The notes under the pieces are model-generated. The model was not told where the DNA came from and searched no databases. It was given only the letters and a program-made list of their open reading frames with translations. The translations under genes and the position numbers were made by a program. A stretch of DNA of 5,104 nt from Betaproteobacteria bacterium. Lineage in GTDB: Bacteria; Pseudomonadota; Gammaproteobacteria; Burkholderiales; Usitatibacteraceae. The stretch covers positions 1 to 5,104 of the forward strand of contig JAAOZZ010000377.1 in the NCBI GenBank assembly GCA_012274175.1, written 5' to 3'. Below are positions 1 to 5,104 of the stretch, one piece after another (the first letter of the stretch is position 1; every line of letters begins with the position of its first letter).

Positions 1-2351
1 AAATGGCGCCGCTCGAGGTCGAGGAGCCACTTCTCGTCCACCAGGCTCCCGGGCTCGACCTCGCCGCCGCAAAGGATCGTCGCGATGCGCGAGGAGATCT
101 CGTAGTCGTGCTCGGAGATGAAGCCGCCTTCCTTCATGTTGACGAGGAGCATCTTGAGGGTGGCGATGCCCGTGTCGCCGGCCACCGGGATCTGCGCCGG
201 TGCCAGCGCCGGCCGCGCGCCGGACTCGGCCATCGCGCGCGCCTGCTGCTTGGCCACGTAGAGCAGCTCGCCCGGGTGGAGGATCACGATGTCCGAGGCC
301 TTGAGGTAGCCCATCTCGCGCGCGTGCTCCGCGCTCTTCGAGACTTCCGCCATGGCGATCTGCCGGAAGACGCGCTGCAGCTCGGGGAAGGTGTCCCCGC
401 CCCGGGCCCAGGCGACGGTGCGCTCGGCGAATTCCTTGAGCCCGCCGCCCGCGGGCAGCAGCCCCACGCCGACCTCGACCAGCCCCATGTAGCTCTCGAG
501 CGCGGCCACCACGCGCTGGGCGTGCATCACGAACTCGCACCCGCCGCCCAGGGCCATGCCTTCCACGGCGGCCACGGTGGGAACGGGGCTGTACTTGAGG
601 CGCTGCGAAGTCTGCTGGAAGAGCGCCACCATCCGCTCGAAGTCCTCGAACTGCCCGGCCTTGAGGGACTCGAGCGCGGCCTTGAGGTTCGCACCCACGG
701 CGAACGGAGCCTCGTGCCAGATCACCAGCGCGTCATAGCCCTTCTCCGCCTCGTCGAGCGCGCGGTTCAATCCCTGCAGCACCTCGACGCCGAGGGAATG
801 CATCTTGCTCTTGAACGACACGATCGCAATGCCGTCGCCCTGGTGCCACATGCGCACGCCCTCGTCCTCGAAGACGGTGGCGCCGCGATCCGGCGATTTC
901 TCGCCCAGCACCAGCTCGGGAAAAAGCTGGCGCCGGTACACCGGCAACGTCGAGCGCGTGTGCATCGTGTCGTCCTCGGCCGAGAACGAGCCCTGGTGCG
1001 TATGCACGCCGGAGCGACCGTCGGAGACCCACGCCGGCAGCGGCGCGCTCGCCATCGCCTTGCCGGCGGCGATGTCCTCCGCTATCCACTTGGCCACCTG
1101 CTGCCAGCCGGCTGCCTGCCACAGCTCGAACGGCCCGCGCTGCCATCCGAAGCCCCAGCGGATCGCGAGATCCACGTCGCGCGCGCAATGGGCGATCTCG
1201 GCCAGGTGCACGGCGCAATAGTGGAAGACGTCGCGCAGGATCGCCCAGAGGAACTGCGCCTGGGGATGCCCGCACGCGCGCAGCTTCGCCAGCTGCTGGG
1301 CGGGATTGCGCTCCTTGAGGATCTCCTGGACTTCGGGCGCGATCGCCCCGGCCGAGGGACGGTAGTCCTTGAGGGCCAGGTCCAGCACGTGGATGTCCCT
1401 GCCCTTCTTCACGTAGATGCCCGCCTTGGTCTTCTGGCCGAGGGCGCCCTTCGCGACGAGCTGGGCCAGCCATTCCGGCGAGCGGTAGTAAGCGGCCCAC
1501 GGATCGGCGGGGAGCGTGTCGGCCATGGTCTTCACGACGTGGCCCAGGGTGTCCAGCCCCACCACGTCGGCGGTGCGATACGTGGCACTCTTGCCGCGGC
1601 CGATCGCCGGGCCGGTGAGCGCGTCGACCTCGTCGAAGCCCAGCTTGAACGCGACCGTGTGATGCATGGTCGCGAGCATCGAGAAGACGCCCACGCGATT
1701 GGCGACGAAGTTGGGCGTGTCCTTGGCGCGGACCACGCCCTTGCCCAGCGTCGTGGTAAGGAACGTCTCGAGGCGGTCCACGATCGCCGGATCGGTGTCC
1801 TTCGTGGGGACGATCTCCACCAGGCGCATGTAGCGCGGGGGATTGAAGAAGTGGATGCCGCAGAAGCGCCCCCGCAGCGCCGCGGGCAGCGTCTTCGCGA
1901 GCTCGGAGATCGAAAGCCCGGAGGTGTTCGACGCGAAGATCGCGTTCGGTCCCACGTGCGGCGCCACCTTCTCGAACAGCGCCTTCTTCCAGTCCATGCG
2001 CTCGCTGATCGCCTCGATCACCAGGTCGCAATCGGCGAGCAGGTGCAGGTGCTCGTCGTAGTTCGCCGGCACGATCTGCCGGGCGGCCGCGTCCGTGGCG
2101 AGCGGGCTCGGATTGAGCTTCACGAGGCCGTCGATCGCCTTCCTCGCGTTGGCGTTGCGGTCCTTGCCCTCGGCGGCCAGCTCGAAGAGCAGCGGCCGCA
2201 CGTTGGCGTTGGCCAGGTGCGCGGCGATCTGCGCGCCCATCACGCCCGCGCCGAGCACCGCCGCCTTCCTGATGATGAGGCGCGGGGCGGGCGCCTTGGG
2301 CGCGGGGCTCGCGGCGGCCTTCGCCGCCTGGGGAAGGGTGAGCTCGCTCAT
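1..2351 (-). CDS. fadN: FadN-type 3-hydroxyacyl-CoA dehydrogenase / enoyl-CoA hydratase, 3' end cut by window
   Basis: Cytosolic bifunctional beta-oxidation enzyme: hydrates 2-enoyl-CoA and oxidises 3-hydroxyacyl-CoA with NAD+. I read 783 codons without a stop before the left edge; Bacillus FadN is about 790 residues, so only the tail is missing. The NAD-binding dehydrogenase domain comes first: VLGAGVMGAQIAAHLA at 32-47, SNTS at 141-144, HFFNP at 167-171. Dehydrogenase active-site residues are in place: Ser144, His167, Glu179 and Asn218 (in NFVANR). A second dehydrogenase C-terminal-like segment lies around 366-420 (RWGFGWQRGPFELWQA). The crotonase domain (about 500-700) keeps both catalytic glutamates, Glu606 in ALGGGCEF and Glu626 in GLVEVGVGLLP, spaced 20 apart as in FadB. 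This order is the reverse of FadB/FadJ and typical of FadN. The ATG start is supported by GGAGG six bases upstream. Residues 5-28 are an Ala/Pro/Lys-rich extension before the fold. It follows the thioesterase by one base, so they are almost certainly co-transcribed. A long open frame on the opposite strand is a shadow of this gene. Confidence 0.95.
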   Translation of the reverse strand, partial: MSELTLPQAAKAAASPAPKAPAPRLIIRKAAVLGAGVMGAQIAAHLANANVRPLLFELAAEGKDRNANARKAIDGLVKLNPSPLATDAAARQIVPANYDEHLHLLADCDLVIEAISERMDWKKALFEKVAPHVGPNAIFASNTSGLSISELAKTLPAALRGRFCGIHFFNPPRYMRLVEIVPTKDTDPAIVDRLETFLTTTLGKGVVRAKDTPNFVANRVGVFSMLATMHHTVAFKLGFDEVDALTGPAIGRGKSATYRTADVVGLDTLGHVVKTMADTLPADPWAAYYRSPEWLAQLVAKGALGQKTKAGIYVKKGRDIHVLDLALKDYRPSAGAIAPEVQEILKERNPAQQLAKLRACGHPQAQFLWAILRDVFHYCAVHLAEIAHCARDVDLAIRWGFGWQRGPFELWQAAGWQQVAKWIAEDIAAGKAMASAPLPAWVSDGRSGVHTHQGSFSAEDDTMHTRSTLPVYRRQLFPELVLGEKSPDRGATVFEDEGVRMWHQGDGIAIVSFKSKMHSLGVEVLQGLNRALDEAEKGYDALVIWHEAPFAVGANLKAALESLKAGQFEDFERMVALFQQTSQRLKYSPVPTVAAVEGMALGGGCEFVMHAQRVVAALESYMGLVEVGVGLLPAGGGLKEFAERTVAWARGGDTFPELQRVFRQIAMAEVSKSAEHAREMGYLKASDIVILHPGELLYVAKQQARAMAESGARPALAPAQIPVAGDTGIATLKMLLVNMKEGGFISEHDYEISSRIATILCGGEVEPGSLVDEKWLLDLERRH

Positions 2352-2352
2352 G

Positions 2353-2760
2353 TCATGCCTCCGCGATCGCGTCGGGGACGGGGCGCGGCCGGCGCTCGCC
2401 GTCGACGGCGACGTAGGTGAGTTGGGCTTCGGTGACCTTGACCGCCTCGCCGCGGCTCGCGCGGCGCCCGCGCTGGGCGTAGACCTCGACGTCCACGGTG
2501 ATCGACGTGCGGCCCACCTTGAGCACGCGCGCGTAGAAGCTCACGAGGTCGCCCACGTAGACCGCTTCCTTGAAGACGAAGGAATTCACCGCGACGGTGA
2601 CGACGGGGCCTTGCGCCCGCTCCCAGGCCGGGATGCTGCCCGCGATGTCCACCTGCGCCATCACCCAGCCTCCGAAAATGGTCCCATGCGCGTTGGTGTC
2701 CGCCGGCATGGGCACGATGCGCAGGACGGGTTGCTTGCCCTCGGGCAGAAAGGTCGTCAT
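2353..2760 (-). CDS. yciA: YciA-type acyl-CoA thioesterase (hotdog fold)
   Basis: A 135-residue cytosolic acyl-CoA thioesterase that hydrolyses acyl-CoA to free acid and CoA. The sequence closely follows E. coli YciA (132 residues, recalled): PVLRIVPMPADTNAHGTIFG at 11-30 matches its VLRTLAMPADTNANGDIFGG stretch, followed by GWVMAQVDIAG with the conserved active-site Asp38, then VTVAVNSFVFKEAVYVGDLV (54-73) and a TEAQLTYVAVD strand (110-120). The ATG at 2760 is chosen because homologues begin at this point. The frame stays open to another ATG at 2820, but that would add 20 unconserved residues and place the palindrome at 2778-2797 inside the gene. The ribosome binding site before 2760 is weak, so the start is likely but not certain. 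It is the first gene of a two-gene unit with the downstream fadN, which suggests a role in CoA recycling or overflow during fatty-acid oxidation (inference). YciA enzymes prefer a broad range of acyl chains, and the substrate here cannot be read from sequence. Confidence 0.93.
   Translation of the reverse strand: MTTFLPEGKQPVLRIVPMPADTNAHGTIFGGWVMAQVDIAGSIPAWERAQGPVVTVAVNSFVFKEAVYVGDLVSFYARVLKVGRTSITVDVEVYAQRGRRASRGEAVKVTEAQLTYVAVDGERRPRPVPDAIAEA
2358..2362 (-). promoter_or_regulatory. Ribosome binding site of fadN inside the thioesterase gene
   Basis: Read on the minus strand this is GGAGG, six bases before the ATG at 2351. It lies inside the last codons of the upstream thioesterase gene, whose TGA (2355-2353) is separated from the fadN ATG by a single C. 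The arrangement fixes the fadN start and suggests translational coupling of the two genes. Confidence 0.8.
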
Positions 2761-2777
2761 GGGCCGGGCGGGATGGG

Positions 2778-2797
2778 ATTCAAACGAGCGTTTGAAT
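2778..2797. promoter_or_regulatory. Palindromic operator candidate, PsrA-like (TetR family), upstream of yciA-fadN
   Basis: A perfect inverted repeat ATTCAAACG-AG-CGTTTGAAT, with nine-base arms and a two-base centre, lies 17 bases upstream of the thioesterase ATG in a 76-base intergenic gap. Its core is CAAAC-N4-GTTTG. The operator described for PsrA, a TetR-family repressor that responds to long-chain fatty acids or their CoA esters in Pseudomonas, is G/CAAAC-N2-4-GTTTC/G, so the match is close. The site is much richer in A/T than its surroundings and sits where a repressor would block transcription of the operon. The repressor gene itself is not in the window. Betaproteobacteria have other TetR-family fatty-acid regulators, so the cognate protein is uncertain. 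Confidence 0.65.
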
Positions 2798-2801
2798 ATT
2801 A
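2796..2801 (-). promoter_or_regulatory. Possible -10 element of the yciA-fadN promoter
   Basis: On the minus strand this reads TAATAT, the best -10-like hexamer in the intergenic gap (four of six matches to TATAAT), and it overlaps the upstream edge of the palindrome by two bases. Initiation would fall within the inverted repeat, consistent with repression by occlusion. No good -35 hexamer lies 15-19 bases further upstream, so the call is weak. Confidence 0.35.
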
Positions 2802-2836
2802 CTCCGGATCGGAAAACCATGCCCGCAGGGCGCGGC

Positions 2837-3229
2837 TCAGTCCTTCCGCCGCTTGAGGGCGGTGGCCTCGATCTCGATGCGCATGCGCGGATCCGCGAGG
2901 CCCGCCGAGATCATGGTGGCGGCGGGGCGAATCTCGCCGAAGTATTTGCGAAGCACGGGCCAGCATTGGGAGAACTCGGCTGCGTGGGGCAGGATGTAGG
3001 TCACGCGGACCACGTCCTCCAGGCTGGCGCCCGCTTCCCGAAGCGCGGCCTCGATGTTCTTCAGGCATTGCTCGGCTTGCTCCGGCAATCCCTCGGAAAT
3101 CGACATGGTCCCGTAGTCGAAGCCCGTCGTGCCCGACACGAAGATCCATTCCCCGTCGACCACGGCGCGGGAGTAGCCGATCTCTCGTTCGAACGTGGAC
3201 CCGGAGCTGATGCGTCGCCTGGAGGACAT
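2837..3229 (-). CDS. Rid (YjgF/YER057c/UK114) family protein without the RidA arginine
   Basis: A 130-residue small cytosolic protein of the Rid family, which forms trimers with active sites at subunit interfaces. Family marks: WIFVSGTTGFDYGTMSIS (28-45), EQAEQCLKNIEAALREAGAS (50-69), VVRVTYIL (73-80) and the closing IRPAATMISAGLADPRMRIE (100-119) that leads into IEIEATA. RidA proper deaminates reactive enamine/imine intermediates and needs Arg105. Aligning without gaps from the IEIEA strand, the equivalent position here is Ala104; the nearest arginine is Arg101. The protein therefore belongs with the Rid groups that lack this arginine and whose reaction is largely unknown, so I do not assign deaminase activity. 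The ATG at 3229 has GAGG seven bases upstream; an in-frame ATG at 3247 is a weaker option. It is divergent from yidB and lies upstream of the thioesterase in the same direction, with the palindrome in between. Confidence 0.92.
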   Translation of the reverse strand: MSSRRRISSGSTFEREIGYSRAVVDGEWIFVSGTTGFDYGTMSISEGLPEQAEQCLKNIEAALREAGASLEDVVRVTYILPHAAEFSQCWPVLRKYFGEIRPAATMISAGLADPRMRIEIEATALKRRKD

Positions 3230-3337
3230 GGGGGAACCTCGGCGCATTCTACCCCGGATCGGGACCCGGCATGGGCGCGCGCTGTTCCCGGCATCGTGGA
3301 AGAATGTGCGTTCGACAACGCGCAACGGAGACGCGCC
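3230..3337. promoter_or_regulatory. Divergent intergenic region between the Rid gene and yidB
   Basis: These 108 bases separate two genes transcribed away from each other, so promoters for both should lie here. I see the ribosome binding sites (GAGG at 3240-3237 for the Rid gene, GGAG at 3327-3330 for yidB) but no convincing pair of -35 and -10 hexamers on either strand. TAGAAT on the minus strand at 3251-3246 resembles a -10, but it would leave a leader of only about ten bases. Confidence 0.4.
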
Positions 3338-3739
3338 ATGGGCTTGTTCGACTCGATCGTGGAAATCCGCGGCGGCGTGATGCAACGGGAGCTGGGAACC
3401 CGGTCCTCCGCCCTGGGGGATGTGCTGGGCGTGGTGCTGCAGGGCAACGGAGGGCTGGGCGGGCTCATCGAGCGCTTCCGGCAAGGCGGCCTGGGAAACC
3501 ACGCGGATTCGTGGGTGGGAACCGGGGCGAACCTGCCGCTCGACGCAAGCCAGCTCCTGTCGGTGCTGGGCGACAGCCAGGTCGCCGCGCTGGCACAACG
3601 CTTCGGCATCGATACGGGGCAACTCGCGTCCCATCTCGCCCAGGCGCTTCCCGGATTGGTGGACCACCTGACGCCCGGCGGCCAGCTGCCTTCCGAGGAC
3701 TCGGTCGCCTCCTCGCTCTCCGCGCTCATGGGGCGCTGA
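3338..3739 (+). CDS. yidB: YidB family protein (DUF937-like)
   Basis: A 133-residue protein matching E. coli YidB (132 residues, recalled) along its length: it starts MGLFDSI and then has GGLGGLIERFRQGGLGNHAD (38-57), SWVGTG (58-63), LDASQLLSVLGDSQVAALAQ (68-87), RFGIDTGQLASHLAQALPGL (88-107) and VDHLTPGGQLP (108-118). It is predicted to be soluble and mostly alpha-helical, with no signal peptide or membrane segment. The biochemical function of the family is unknown and I do not assign one. The ATG at 3338 is preferred because the family begins with this MGLFD motif and GGAG lies seven bases upstream; the frame stays open far upstream only because of base composition. It is the only plus-strand gene in the window, divergent from the Rid gene and ending in a strong terminator shared with psiF. 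Confidence 0.92.
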   Translation: MGLFDSIVEIRGGVMQRELGTRSSALGDVLGVVLQGNGGLGGLIERFRQGGLGNHADSWVGTGANLPLDASQLLSVLGDSQVAALAQRFGIDTGQLASHLAQALPGLVDHLTPGGQLPSEDSVASSLSALMGR

Positions 3740-3766
3740 GCCCGCACCGCGCGCTCGCGCGCAAAG

Positions 3767-3793
3767 AAAAGGGCGGGTCTCCCCGCCCTTTTT
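3767..3793. terminator. Bidirectional intrinsic terminator between yidB and psiF
   Basis: GGGCGGG (3771-3777) pairs with CCCGCCC (3782-3788) across a TCTC loop. Flanking AAAA (3767-3770) pairs with TTTT, extending the stem to 11 pairs. On the plus strand the stem ends in TTTTT (3789-3793), and on the minus strand the flanking A-run becomes TTTTCTTT, so the structure can stop transcripts from both convergent genes. A second GC-only inverted repeat, GCGCGC-TC-GCGCGC, lies just before it at 3749-3762. Confidence 0.9.
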
Positions 3794-3812
3794 CCATTCC
3801 TGTCGGCGAAGG

Positions 3813-4133
3813 CTAGCCCTTCAGGCAGCTCGACATGAATGTCTTGCGCTCGGCGCCCTTCAGCTTCTTGCCGGTGGCCTCGGCGTTGCAGCTCTTCATC
3901 TTTTCCTGCTGCGTGGGCTTGGCGGCTGGGGCGGCCTGCTCGCCCTTGAGGCAATCGCTCATGAACTTCTTGTGCACGTCGCCCTTCATGCCCTTCGACT
4001 GCTTCGAGCAATCGGACATGCGCTGCTGCTGGGGCGTGAGCTCCTTCTTGGCTTCGGTCTTGGTGTCGGCCGCGGTGGCGGCGAACACGGACGCGGCAAG
4101 GAGGGAGGCGAGGACGAGGATGGGGCTTTTCAA
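3813..4133 (-). CDS. psiF: PsiF repeat protein, secreted, TTG start
   Basis: A 106-residue predicted periplasmic protein, the same length as E. coli PsiF (recalled). Residues 1-22 form a signal peptide: Lys2, a hydrophobic core PILVLASLLAASVFA, and a likely cleavage near Ala-Thr-Ala-Ala (19-22). Two PsiF repeats follow: the first begins LTPQQQRMSDC (32-42) and ends KFMSDCLKG (56-64), the second begins PTQQEKMKSC (73-82) and ends TFMSSCLKG (98-106). Each repeat has two cysteines (42/61 and 82/103), suggesting disulfides. PsiF is named as phosphate-starvation inducible in E. coli, but its molecular role is unknown; no clear Pho box is visible here. The TTG at 4133 is chosen because GGGAG lies seven bases upstream and it yields a standard signal peptide. 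The upstream in-frame ATG at 4172 lacks a ribosome binding site, would put 13 proline-rich residues before the signal and lies upstream of the predicted transcription start. Confidence 0.9.
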   Translation of the reverse strand: MKSPILVLASLLAASVFAATAADTKTEAKKELTPQQQRMSDCSKQSKGMKGDVHKKFMSDCLKGEQAAPAAKPTQQEKMKSCNAEATGKKLKGAERKTFMSSCLKG

Positions 4134-4140
4134 AGGGATT

Positions 4141-4145
4141 CTCCC
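4141..4145 (-). promoter_or_regulatory. Ribosome binding site that decides the psiF TTG start
   Basis: The minus strand reads GGGAG here, seven bases before TTG at 4133. No comparable site precedes the alternative ATG at 4172, so this site supports the non-ATG start. Confidence 0.65.
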
Positions 4146-4170
4146 GGGTGGGTTGTGTGGGGCGGCACGC

Positions 4171-4199
4171 ATGCTATCCGGACCGGCGGCGGCGCGCAA
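4171..4199 (-). promoter_or_regulatory. Candidate sigma70-type promoter of psiF
   Basis: TTGCGC (4199-4194) and TAGCAT (4176-4171) are separated by 17 bases on the minus strand, matching three of six and four of six consensus positions. The site is in the 71-base gap between the FadB/FadJ-like stop codon and the psiF TTG. Initiation near 4164 would give a leader of about 30 bases carrying the GGGAG site and would exclude the ATG at 4172. Matches are modest, so read-through from upstream cannot be excluded. Confidence 0.4.
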
Positions 4200-4204
4200 C
4201 TGCG

Positions 4205-5104
4205 CTAGAGGTCGTCCCAGCCCGCATCGGGCTTGAAGCGCGGCCCGTGCTTCGCCTCGAGCTGCGCCATGACGCGCAGCCACTCGGCCTTGCCGCGCGC
4301 GCGGATGGTCGCGATCGGACCGCCGCGATGGGGCGCGAAGCCGGTGCCGAAGATGACGCCCGCGTCGCAGAGGTCCGCGTCGGCCACGATCTTCTCGCGC
4401 ACGCACGCCACGGCCTCGTTCAATGCCGGCGCCACCATGCGCTCGGCGAGCGCCGCGAGGTCGACCGTGCCGGTGCCCGCCCGCTTGCGCGGCTTGCCCT
4501 TCACCCAGGTGTAGTAGCCCTGCCCCGATTTCTTGCCGAATTGCTTCGCCTCGATATGGGCCTGGAGTTGCTTCGGGATCGGCGTGCCCGGGCGCGCGAG
4601 CTCCTGGCCCACGGCCCACGCGATGTCCAGCCCCACCATGTCGGCGAGCTCGATCGGCCCCATGGGCATGCCGAAATCCTTCGCCGCCGCGTCGACCGTC
4701 TCGGGGGGAATTCCCTCGTCCACCATCAGCATCGCCTCGAGCAGGTACGGGGAGAGCACGCGGTTCACGAGGAAGCCCGGCGCCGACTTGCACGGCAGCG
4801 GCAGCTTGTCGATCTGTCTCGCGAACGCCGCTCCCGCCTGCATGACCGCTTCCGAGGTGCGCGGGCCCTCGACGATCTCCACCAGCATCATCTGCGCGAC
4901 CGGGTTGAAGAAGTGCAGTCCCACCAGCCGCTCCGGGTGCCGCAGCGAGGAGGCGAGCTCCTGCAACGGGATGCTCGAGGTGTTCGACGCGAGGAGCGCT
5001 CCCTCCTTCATCCGCGGCTCGACCTGGGCGAAGAGCTTGCGCTTGACCTCCGCGTTCTCGACGATCGCCTCGATCACGATGTCCGCCTTGGCGACGCCGT
5101 GGCC
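4205..5104 (-). CDS. FadB/FadJ-type multifunctional beta-oxidation protein, C-terminal 299 residues (5' end outside window)
   Basis: The visible part is the 3-hydroxyacyl-CoA dehydrogenase half of a beta-oxidation multienzyme; the frame is open to the right edge and ends in TAG at 4207-4205. In numbering of the visible part, the end of the NAD-binding domain carries SNTSS (40-44), HFFNPV (64-69) and LVEIVEG (74-80). Active-site residues Ser43, His64, Glu76 and Asn114 (in APGFLVNR) have exactly the spacing of human HADH (Ser137, His158, Glu170, Asn208). The first C-terminal domain includes GMPMGPIELADMVGLD (145-160) and ends at GYYTWVKG (196-203). A second one holds VIFGTGFAPHRGGP (250-263), a signature of FadB/FadJ alpha subunits, so an enoyl-CoA hydratase domain is expected upstream of the window (inference). 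FadB and FadJ cannot be told apart from this part. Its closing motifs differ from the FadN-type protein at the left end, so the two are not simple duplicates. A psiF gene follows 71 bases downstream with its own candidate promoter. Confidence 0.94.
   Translation of the reverse strand, partial: GHGVAKADIVIEAIVENAEVKRKLFAQVEPRMKEGALLASNTSSIPLQELASSLRHPERLVGLHFFNPVAQMMLVEIVEGPRTSEAVMQAGAAFARQIDKLPLPCKSAPGFLVNRVLSPYLLEAMLMVDEGIPPETVDAAAKDFGMPMGPIELADMVGLDIAWAVGQELARPGTPIPKQLQAHIEAKQFGKKSGQGYYTWVKGKPRKRAGTGTVDLAALAERMVAPALNEAVACVREKIVADADLCDAGVIFGTGFAPHRGGPIATIRARGKAEWLRVMAQLEAKHGPRFKPDAGWDDL

Noticed and set aside
3..2420. An 805-codon open frame on the plus strand opposite fadN
   Set aside because: It lies antisense to a gene with complete dehydrogenase and hydratase motifs, its product is Arg/His/Leu-rich with no recognisable domain, and such stop-free antisense frames are expected from G/C-biased codon use.
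2821..2831. GCCC-GCA-GGGC inverted repeat after the Rid gene as a terminator
   Set aside because: The stem is only four pairs with a three-base loop, and the T-run after it on the minus strand is interrupted and short; too weak to call.
3246..3251. TAGAAT on the minus strand as the -10 of the Rid gene
   Set aside because: No matching -35 is seen about 17 bases upstream, and the transcript would begin at or inside the ribosome binding site.
3253..3263. CCCG-GAT-CGGG inverted repeat in the divergent intergenic region as an operator
   Set aside because: Four-base GC arms are common by chance in this composition, and there is no family resemblance to a known site.
4146..4165. G-rich run on the plus strand as a possible G-quadruplex
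   Set aside because: Only three runs of three or more G are present, so a canonical four-tract quadruplex is not supported.
4134..4793. The 326-codon minus frame that ends with psiF, read as one long gene
   Set aside because: The part upstream of 4172 overlaps the FadB/FadJ-like gene in another frame and is Arg/Gly-rich shadow sequence; only the psiF portion has family motifs.

Overview
The window is high in G+C, densely coded and lacks mobile elements, RNA genes and CRISPR arrays. Gene content (YciA, YidB, PsiF and Rid-family proteins next to two bifunctional fatty-acid oxidation enzymes) and strong G/C third-position bias suggest a high-GC Pseudomonadota chromosome, most likely a betaproteobacterium. 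This placement is inferred from memory of protein families, not from a search.

Layout, left to right: a large minus-strand gene cut by the left edge encodes a FadN-type 3-hydroxyacyl-CoA dehydrogenase/enoyl-CoA hydratase with the dehydrogenase domain first. Directly upstream of it in the same operon, one base away, is a YciA-type acyl-CoA thioesterase (2353-2760). The 76-base gap in front of the thioesterase holds a perfect 9-bp inverted repeat (2778-2797). It contains CAAAC-N4-GTTTG, which resembles the operator of the fatty-acid-responsive TetR-family repressor PsrA. Next comes a minus-strand Rid-family protein (2837-3229), then, divergently, a plus-strand YidB-family protein (3338-3739). 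A strong hairpin with T-tracts on both sides (3767-3793) separates yidB from the convergent periplasmic PsiF-repeat protein (3813-4133), which appears to start at TTG. The right end (4205-5104) is the C-terminal part of a second multifunctional beta-oxidation protein of FadB/FadJ type, cut by the right edge.

Functionally, the window is a fatty-acid degradation neighbourhood. Two multienzymes can each catalyse the hydration and NAD-dependent dehydrogenation steps of beta-oxidation, and the thioesterase can release CoA from acyl-CoAs. The Rid, YidB and PsiF genes between them have no evident enzymatic link to the pathway. All bases are accounted for by six genes and short intergenic regions; no stretch over 300 bases lacks a gene. 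I did not find a clearly novel system. The most informative signal is the operator-like palindrome controlling the thioesterase-fadN pair.
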